DNA of 64,000 nucleotides, taken from the NCBI GenBank assembly GCA_963782445.1, contig CAWAJM010000001.1, positions 2,046,001 to 2,110,000 on the forward strand. The letters run 5' to 3'. This document shows positions 59,352-64,000 of the stretch, piece after piece. The stretch's first letter is position 1; each line of letters starts with the position of its first letter. Both the position numbers and the translations under genes were made by a program. The DNA is from ZC4RG20 sp963782445 (GTDB lineage: Bacteria; Pseudomonadota; Gammaproteobacteria; Steroidobacterales; Rariloculaceae). A model generated the notes under the pieces. The model was given only the letters and a program-made list of their open reading frames with translations. It was not told the origin of the DNA and did not search any database.

Positions 59352-60047
59352 ATGAAGCCGATGGACGAATTCGCGGGGCGCGCGGGCGGGCGGCACTCGA
59401 AGGCTCCCGGGCGCGGGCCTTGGGCCCGTGTGGCGCCGTACTACGATCGTCAGCTCGGGCTCGAATCGAGCGCGCTCGCCGCCGCCGCCGAGCTCCTCGG
59501 CGGTGTCGCGACCGACCGCCTGCTCGATCTCGGCACGGGCACCGCGGCATTTCTTCGGCGACTGGCGGCTACGGATGGGCGGCCCGCGCTCGCGGTAGGC
59601 CTCGACTGCGAGCGGGCCATGTTGCGGCACGCCGGCCAGGTCCCGAAACGATGGCCCTTCGTGCTCGGCGCCGCCGACGCCCTGCCCTTCGCCGATCGGA
59701 GCTTCGACGCCGTCAGCGCGTGCTATCTGCTGCACGTACTCGAGCCGCGAACGCGCGCCCAAGCGCTCGGCGAAGTCTGCCGCGTGCTCACCCAGGCCGG
59801 CCGTCTCCTCACCATCACGCCGGTTCGGCCCCGCTCCCGCGCGGGACGCGCCCTCATGGCGCCCTTCGTCGCAGCCAGCCGCCGCTGGCCCGACTGGCTG
59901 CCGGGCCTGGAGCCCTACGACCCGCGGCCGCTGCTCGAGCGCCACGGCTTCGCGATCGAAGCTTCGCGGCGAACGGGGCGGGGCTATCCGTCCCTCGTGC
60001 TACTGGCGCGGCGCGCCCATGTGGTACCGGGGGCAAGCCAACCGTAA
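59352..60047 (+). CDS. Class I SAM-dependent methyltransferase
   Basis: The 231-residue protein has a Rossmann-type motif I RLLDLGTGTAAFLRRLA, an acidic strand AVGLDCERAML, and the later motifs DALPFADRSFDAVSACYLLHVLEP and GEVCRVLTQAGRLLTITPV. N-terminal WARVAPYYDRQLGLES is common in UbiE/Ubi-type small-molecule methyltransferases. The substrate is unknown. It converges on the ArsM-like gene with only 16 bases between stops. An ATG at 59361 is an alternative start. Confidence 0.8.
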   Translation: MKPMDEFAGRAGGRHSKAPGRGPWARVAPYYDRQLGLESSALAAAAELLGGVATDRLLDLGTGTAAFLRRLAATDGRPALAVGLDCERAMLRHAGQVPKRWPFVLGAADALPFADRSFDAVSACYLLHVLEPRTRAQALGEVCRVLTQAGRLLTITPVRPRSRAGRALMAPFVAASRRWPDWLPGLEPYDPRPLLERHGFAIEASRRTGRGYPSLVLLARRAHVVPGASQP

Positions 60048-60063
60048 ATTTGCTCCGGATATT

Positions 60064-60900
60064 TTACTCCGGCTTGCATGCCACGATGAGCCCGTAGCCC
60101 AGCACGCCCTGCTCGATCGCTCGGCTCGCGGCGCGGGCCAGGCGTCCCGCCGCGGCAAAATCGACGCCCTGCACGGCCGCGTTCTGTACGGCCGCAACGA
60201 GCTCGGCGCCGAACAGCCGGCCCCGAATTTGCCGCACCGTTTCGAGCAGGGCGCCGTCGTGCCGCTCCTGCAGCTGGACCTCGAGCCCGCCGGACCTCAA
60301 GCCGGCCGCGTAGTCGGCGAGCGGGCGAGCGCCGGCGATGCACGCGACCCAGGCCAGCAGGCCCTCGAGCTCGTCGGGCAGCGGGCCTTCGCAGGTGACG
60401 TCGGAGATGCCCAGCCTTCCGCCGCCGCTCAACACGCGCCCGAGTTCCCGGACGGCCGCCGGCTGGTCCGTGAACGTGCACAGTGCGCATTCGCAGACGA
60501 CCGCGTCGAAACGGCCGTCGGGGAACGGCAGGCGCTCGGCGTCCGCGCGCTCGAAGCGCACGCGGGCCGAGGCACCGGCAGCCTTCGCGGCCGCCTCGGC
60601 CCGCAGCACGTTGCGTTCGCCGTAGTCGATGCCGACGACCTCGCAGCCGAAGCATTCCGCGAGCCGCAGCGCGCTCGCACCCGTGCCCGAAGCCACGTCG
60701 AGCACGCGCGCAGCCGGACCGAGCCCAAGCAATCGCCCGAGCCGCTCCGTCAGGGCGAGGCCGCCGGGATGAAAGGATTCGCCGAGCAGCGCCTTGGCGA
60801 GGTCGCTCTCGTAAAGGTTCGCGCAGCAGTGCTTGACCGCCTCGGCCTCGGCGCTCGGTCGCCCGCGGTCGCCGGCCCGAGTCGGGCGCTGTGCGCTCAT
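60064..60900 (-). CDS. ArsM-like SAM-dependent methyltransferase
   Basis: The 278-residue protein has motif I VLDVASGTGASALRLAE, acidic VVGIDYGERNV and RADAERLPFPDGRFDAVVCECALC. The lead KHCCANLYESDLAKALLGESFHPGG and GISDVTCEGPLPDEL match methyltransferases of the arsenite-methyltransferase group, with cysteines in CC, CEC-ALC and TC that could bind a soft metalloid. Whether it acts on arsenic is unproven. It starts inside the stop of the radical SAM gene (ATGA), so the two are translated together. Confidence 0.78.
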   Translation of the reverse strand: MSAQRPTRAGDRGRPSAEAEAVKHCCANLYESDLAKALLGESFHPGGLALTERLGRLLGLGPAARVLDVASGTGASALRLAECFGCEVVGIDYGERNVLRAEAAAKAAGASARVRFERADAERLPFPDGRFDAVVCECALCTFTDQPAAVRELGRVLSGGGRLGISDVTCEGPLPDELEGLLAWVACIAGARPLADYAAGLRSGGLEVQLQERHDGALLETVRQIRGRLFGAELVAAVQNAAVQGVDFAAAGRLARAASRAIEQGVLGYGLIVACKPE

Positions 60901-62435
60901 CGGCCAGCGCGGGCCCGCGCGCCGCCGAAGTCGAATTGCACGGGCTGAGGCTCGTAGCGCCGTCCTTCGGCCCGCGCGCGCCGCCGCTCGGGCTCCATGG
61001 CCGTGAGCTGTGCGCGGGCCTGTTCCCGATAGCCCACATTGTTATAGGCGCAAAACGGAATCTGCTTGCCGCCGGGCAGCAGGAACTCCTTGCAGCACTT
61101 CATGAGGTTTTTCTGGTTGAAGGTCCACGGATCCATGAAGTCCTGCAGCATGATCATGAACATATGCTCGGCGAGGTCGCCCACCGTAAAGCCTTCCGCG
61201 AGCCCGCAGACCTCGCACGAGAAAGCGAACTGCTCGACGGACTTCTCCGAGCCAGGCACGGCCGCCGATGAGAACAGCCCCTCGAGCACGCGTCGGACCT
61301 CGAGCCCGAAGTCCGGCACGACGCGGTTCGCGATGTAGTCGAGGTAGTTGCCCACGTCGAGGATGCGCGGGAGCGGCGTGACGCGATCGCCGTCCACGAA
61401 CGCGTACGTGACCGAGTTGCAGGTCGGGAAACAGCACGGCACGGGCACGAAGTCGGACGCGACGAATCGGCCGGCCGTCTGCGCCTCGATGAGCCGAATC
61501 ACGTCGGGGATCGTCATGCGTTCGAGCGGATCGTGCTGCGTATGCCGGCCGGCATGAAAGGCGGGCTGGAAATTGATGCCGCGGACGGCCGGATGGTGCA
61601 TGCCGAACTCGATGAGGCGGCCGATCTCGTGATCGTTGACGCCGCGCTCGACGGCGGGCACGAGCGTGACGCCGAGCCCGATCTCGGCGAGCCGGTCGAG
61701 CGCGCGGAGCTTCTCCTCGAGGATATCCGGCTCGCCGCGCAGGATGCGGTAGGTTTCCGCCTCGAAGCCGTCGAACTGAAAGTACAGCGACGGCCGGACC
61801 TCGGCGAGCTGTTCGAGGAAGCGGTCGTCGCGGGCGATGCGCTTGCCGTTCGTGTTGATCATGACGAAGCGGATGGCACGCGCCTTGGCCGCGCGGACGA
61901 AGTCGATGATCAGCGGATGCACGGTCGGCTCGCCGCCCGAGAACTGTACGACTTCGGGCGTGCCCTCGGTCCGCACGAAGTCATCGAGCACCTGCTCGAC
62001 CTCCTCGAGCGTCAGATTGAACCCCGGCTGCGCGTCCGCAAAGCACAACGGGCAGTCCATGTTGCACGTGCTGTTGACCTCGATGACGCCGACGCATGCG
62101 TGCTGCTGATGATCCGGGCACAAGCCGCAGTCGTGCGGGCAGCCGCGCTCGACCTCCGCGCCGTAGGCCAGTGGAATCGTGCCCGGCTTGTTGTACTTGG
62201 CGAAGGCCGCGTAGGCCTCTGCGTCGGCGTAGACGAGCGCCTCGAATGGGCCGCAGTCCGGACAGCGCTTGCGCAGGTAGACTTTGCCGTCGCGCAGGAT
62301 CACCTGGGCGTCGAGCACGCGGCGGCAGCGCGGGCAAATGCTGCGCGTGAGTTCGTAGAAGACATAGTCGGCGTCGCGTTTCGCAACGCTCGCCGGCTCG
62401 CGCGTCGATTCCGCAGTTCGTCGTTGCATCGTCAT
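60897..62435 (-). CDS. Radical SAM enzyme with multiple cysteine clusters, Tes/MJ0619-like
   Basis: The 512-residue protein has a radical SAM motif in STCNMDCPLCFA with the GGEP motif FSGGEPTVHP. It has extra cysteine pairs: CPRC and CPDCG before the core (a rubredoxin-like start), GCPHDCGLCPDHQQH just ahead, and at the C-terminus PCCFPTCNS, CEVCG, KCCKE and IPFCAYNNVGYREQ. This layout is that of the COG1964-type family, which includes tetraether-lipid synthase Tes and the methanopterin enzyme MJ0619; these carry auxiliary Fe-S clusters and form C-C bonds or methylate. The substrate here is unknown. Start ATG at 62435 overlaps the flavoprotein stop. Confidence 0.82.
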   Translation of the reverse strand: MTMQRRTAESTREPASVAKRDADYVFYELTRSICPRCRRVLDAQVILRDGKVYLRKRCPDCGPFEALVYADAEAYAAFAKYNKPGTIPLAYGAEVERGCPHDCGLCPDHQQHACVGVIEVNSTCNMDCPLCFADAQPGFNLTLEEVEQVLDDFVRTEGTPEVVQFSGGEPTVHPLIIDFVRAAKARAIRFVMINTNGKRIARDDRFLEQLAEVRPSLYFQFDGFEAETYRILRGEPDILEEKLRALDRLAEIGLGVTLVPAVERGVNDHEIGRLIEFGMHHPAVRGINFQPAFHAGRHTQHDPLERMTIPDVIRLIEAQTAGRFVASDFVPVPCCFPTCNSVTYAFVDGDRVTPLPRILDVGNYLDYIANRVVPDFGLEVRRVLEGLFSSAAVPGSEKSVEQFAFSCEVCGLAEGFTVGDLAEHMFMIMLQDFMDPWTFNQKNLMKCCKEFLLPGGKQIPFCAYNNVGYREQARAQLTAMEPERRRARAEGRRYEPQPVQFDFGGARARAGR

Positions 62436-63862
62436 CTCGCTTTGTTTCGTCGTCGGTCGAAGCCCGACCATCTTCTGACCAGTTTACCTGCAGTGCCTTC
62501 GACGAACCGCTCGAGCGCCGCGTCGCCCGCGATCTGCTGAAGGGGTGTGCCGTAGGTCGGATAGGGGTGAATGGCCCCGGCAAGCGCGTCGAGCCCGAGG
62601 CCTTTGGCGAGCGCCACGACAATCTCCCCGAGCGTCTCGCCCGCGCGCTCGGCCACGATCGTGGCGCCGAGCAGCGTGCCGTCGGGCCGGGCGACGAGCT
62701 TCACGAACCCCGTGGTGTCGCCCTCGCAGACGGCGCGGTCGACCCGTTCCAGGCCCCACCGATGCACGCGTAAGCGCCCGCCGAAGCGCTCTTCGGCCTC
62801 ACGCTGCGTCAGCCCGGCCTGCGCAAGCTCGGGATCGGTGAAGGTCACGCGCGGCACGGGCGAAGCCACGCCTCGCGCGCTGCCGGGCAGCAGCGCGTTC
62901 CTTGCAGCGTAGAAGCCCTGCCAGCCGGCATAGTGCGTGAACTGCTCGGTACCGAGCACGTCGCCCGCGGCGTAAATGTGCTCGACGTTCGTTCTGAGGC
63001 GCGTGTCGACAGGCACGCCGGCGGCCGAGCACGTGACGCCGGCTCTGTCGAGCCCGAGCTCCGCGACGCTCGGCGCGCGGCCCGTCGCGACGAGCAGCCG
63101 TTCGCTGCGCAGCATCTCGCCGCCGGCCGTGACGGCAACGGTTTCCCCGGCGTCGTGCACGGATTCCGCTGCGGCCTCGACGATGCGCACGCCTTCCCGG
63201 GCGAAGACCGCGCGCAGCACGTTCCGCGCGTCGTCGTCCTCGCGCGGCATCCACTGCTCGGCCACGATCGTGACTTGCGCTCCGAGGCGAGCATAGGCTT
63301 GCGCGATCTCCGCGGCCAGCGGCCCCCCGCCGACGACCGTCAGGCGCTTCGGCAGGACGGCATTCTCGAACACCGTTTCGGAGGTCCAGAATGCCACCTC
63401 GGGCAAGCCCGGAATCTCCGGCACGCGCGGACGGGCGCCCGTCGCGACCAGGAAGCGTCGGCCCTGCACGCGGCGCCCCTCGACGTCGAGCGTCTTGGCG
63501 TCGACGAACCGCGCCAGTCCGCGCAGGACCTCGACGCCCTCGGCTTCGAGCATTGCGGGCGTCTCGCTGCGGTAGACCGCATCGACGGCGCGCTGCACAT
63601 ACGCCCGGACCTGGTCCATCGCGACGACGGGCGGCCCGACTCCGATGCCGTAGTCGGCTGCCGAACGGACGGTGTGGGCGATCCTTGCGGCCTTCAGCAG
63701 CGCCTTGCTGGGAACGCACCCGGTCCACGTGCAGTCGCCGCCGAGCCGAGCGCGCTCGACGAGCGCGACGTGCGCGCCGATTCGGGCCCCGAAGCGCGCG
63801 GCCACGAGACCGGCCGAGCCGCCGCCGATCACGACGAGGTCGTAGGGTTCGGTGTTTCGCAT
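62432..63862 (-). CDS. MerA-like FAD-dependent pyridine nucleotide-disulfide oxidoreductase
   Basis: The 476-residue protein has the FAD motif VVIGGGSAGLVAARFGARIGA, the redox disulfide GGDCTWTGCVPSKALL, the NAD(P) motif LTVVGGGPLAAEIAQAYARLGA, the second FAD site IYAAGDVLG and the dimer domain histidine region HPYPTYGTPLQQIAG. It lacks the N-terminal heavy-metal domain and the C-terminal vicinal cysteines of MerA, so mercury reduction is unlikely. It may supply electrons or thiols to the downstream radical SAM enzyme. It overlaps both neighbours. Confidence 0.86.
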   Translation of the reverse strand: MRNTEPYDLVVIGGGSAGLVAARFGARIGAHVALVERARLGGDCTWTGCVPSKALLKAARIAHTVRSAADYGIGVGPPVVAMDQVRAYVQRAVDAVYRSETPAMLEAEGVEVLRGLARFVDAKTLDVEGRRVQGRRFLVATGARPRVPEIPGLPEVAFWTSETVFENAVLPKRLTVVGGGPLAAEIAQAYARLGAQVTIVAEQWMPREDDDARNVLRAVFAREGVRIVEAAAESVHDAGETVAVTAGGEMLRSERLLVATGRAPSVAELGLDRAGVTCSAAGVPVDTRLRTNVEHIYAAGDVLGTEQFTHYAGWQGFYAARNALLPGSARGVASPVPRVTFTDPELAQAGLTQREAEERFGGRLRVHRWGLERVDRAVCEGDTTGFVKLVARPDGTLLGATIVAERAGETLGEIVVALAKGLGLDALAGAIHPYPTYGTPLQQIAGDAALERFVEGTAGKLVRRWSGFDRRRNKAR

Positions 63863-64000
63863 GATGGGGGTTCCGATTCGCGCTCGCCGGTGCGCGCGTT
63901 GGGTGCGAGACGCTGCAGCGCGAGCAGCGCGACCACGGCCAGCGCGGCCGTGCCGTAGATGAGCCCGTCCACGCCGAAGGCCGCCCCGAGTGCCGCCGCG
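63829..64000 (-). CDS. C-terminal part of a membrane transporter, probably MFS (runs off the window)
   Basis: The visible 56 codons end in a hydrophobic segment (ALGAAFGVDGLIYGTAALAVVALLALQ) and a polar tail ending NPTTSS. This looks like the last helix of a multi-spanning permease, most likely an MFS transporter. It overlaps the start of the flavoprotein gene by 34 bases and is therefore the first visible gene of that operon. The family call rests on little sequence. Confidence 0.55.
   Translation of the reverse strand, partial: AAALGAAFGVDGLIYGTAALAVVALLALQRLAPNARTGERESEPPSCETPNPTTSS

Noticed and set aside
62432..63862. Mercuric reductase (merA)
   Set aside because: The N-terminal HMA domain and C-terminal cysteine pair of MerA are absent; only the general flavoprotein fold matches.
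1..64000. CRISPR array, prophage or IS element
   Set aside because: No regularly spaced repeats, cas, integrase, transposase or phage structural genes were seen; the only dispersed repeat is the REP-like palindrome.

Overview
The window is high-GC chromosomal DNA (GC- and CG-ending codons throughout) carrying ordinary housekeeping genes and no phage, plasmid or insertion-sequence genes. The gene set points to a Gammaproteobacterium: System I cytochrome c maturation in the order ccmABCDEFGHI, a type II secretion block gspG-N, the fabG-acpP-fabF-pabC-mltG-tmk-holB-pilZ run, a rhombosortase and RlmJ. Synteny alone would fit a Nevskiales/Steroidobacterales-like lineage, but that placement is inference.

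Layout. 0-4.4 kb: a gene of unknown function, a one-POTRA BamA-like barrel broken by a frameshift, tRNA-Leu(TAA), the fluoride exporter crcB with a DUF190 partner, an AT-richer YdeI-type gene and a small conserved-looking ORF. 4.4-10.5 kb: a phosphate-starvation cassette with a PhoB-like regulator whose receiver has lost its phosphorylation residues, pstSCAB, and a divergent OprP/OprO-type porin; Pho boxes precede both pstS and the porin, and there is no phoU or phoR. 10.5-12 kb: an ExeA/GspA-type ATPase fused to an FHA domain. 12-19.3 kb: the ccm operon with a PadR-type regulator between ccmB and ccmC. 19.3-23.4 kb: Fpg-type glycosylase, DNA polymerase IV and the ABC-F protein Uup.

23.5-30 kb is accessory: glycine/sarcosine and sarcosine/dimethylglycine methyltransferases (betaine from glycine; the first gene is frameshifted), a frameshifted PagP-like gene, an M48 protease, a lipoprotein, a glycerophosphodiesterase, a free-standing MTH538-type TIR protein and an EEP-family phosphoesterase. 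30-40.5 kb: a FadB-like beta-oxidation enzyme, a two-cNMP-domain/rhodanese protein, then pilZ-holB-tmk-mltG-pabC-fabF-acpP-fabG and a rhombosortase. 40.5-46 kb: gspG-N. 46-57 kb: an AddAB-like helicase/nuclease pair, AlaA-type aminotransferase, SseA-type sulfurtransferase, etfBA and rlmJ. 57-64 kb: a lipoprotein, a decayed quinol nitric oxide reductase, a methyltransferase, and a tightly coupled four-gene operon (MFS permease, MerA-like flavoprotein, multi-cysteine Tes-like radical SAM enzyme, ArsM-like methyltransferase).

Three features cut across regions. A short REP-like palindrome with the core GGGGTCAGAGCCC occurs five times at three places: inside the 3' end of dinB, and as inverted pairs between two convergent gene pairs. 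At least three genes contain what looks like one extra base each, so either the assembly has indel errors or these genes are decaying. The least explained pieces are the radical-SAM/ArsM-like operon at the right end and the phosphorylation-blind PhoB-like regulator.
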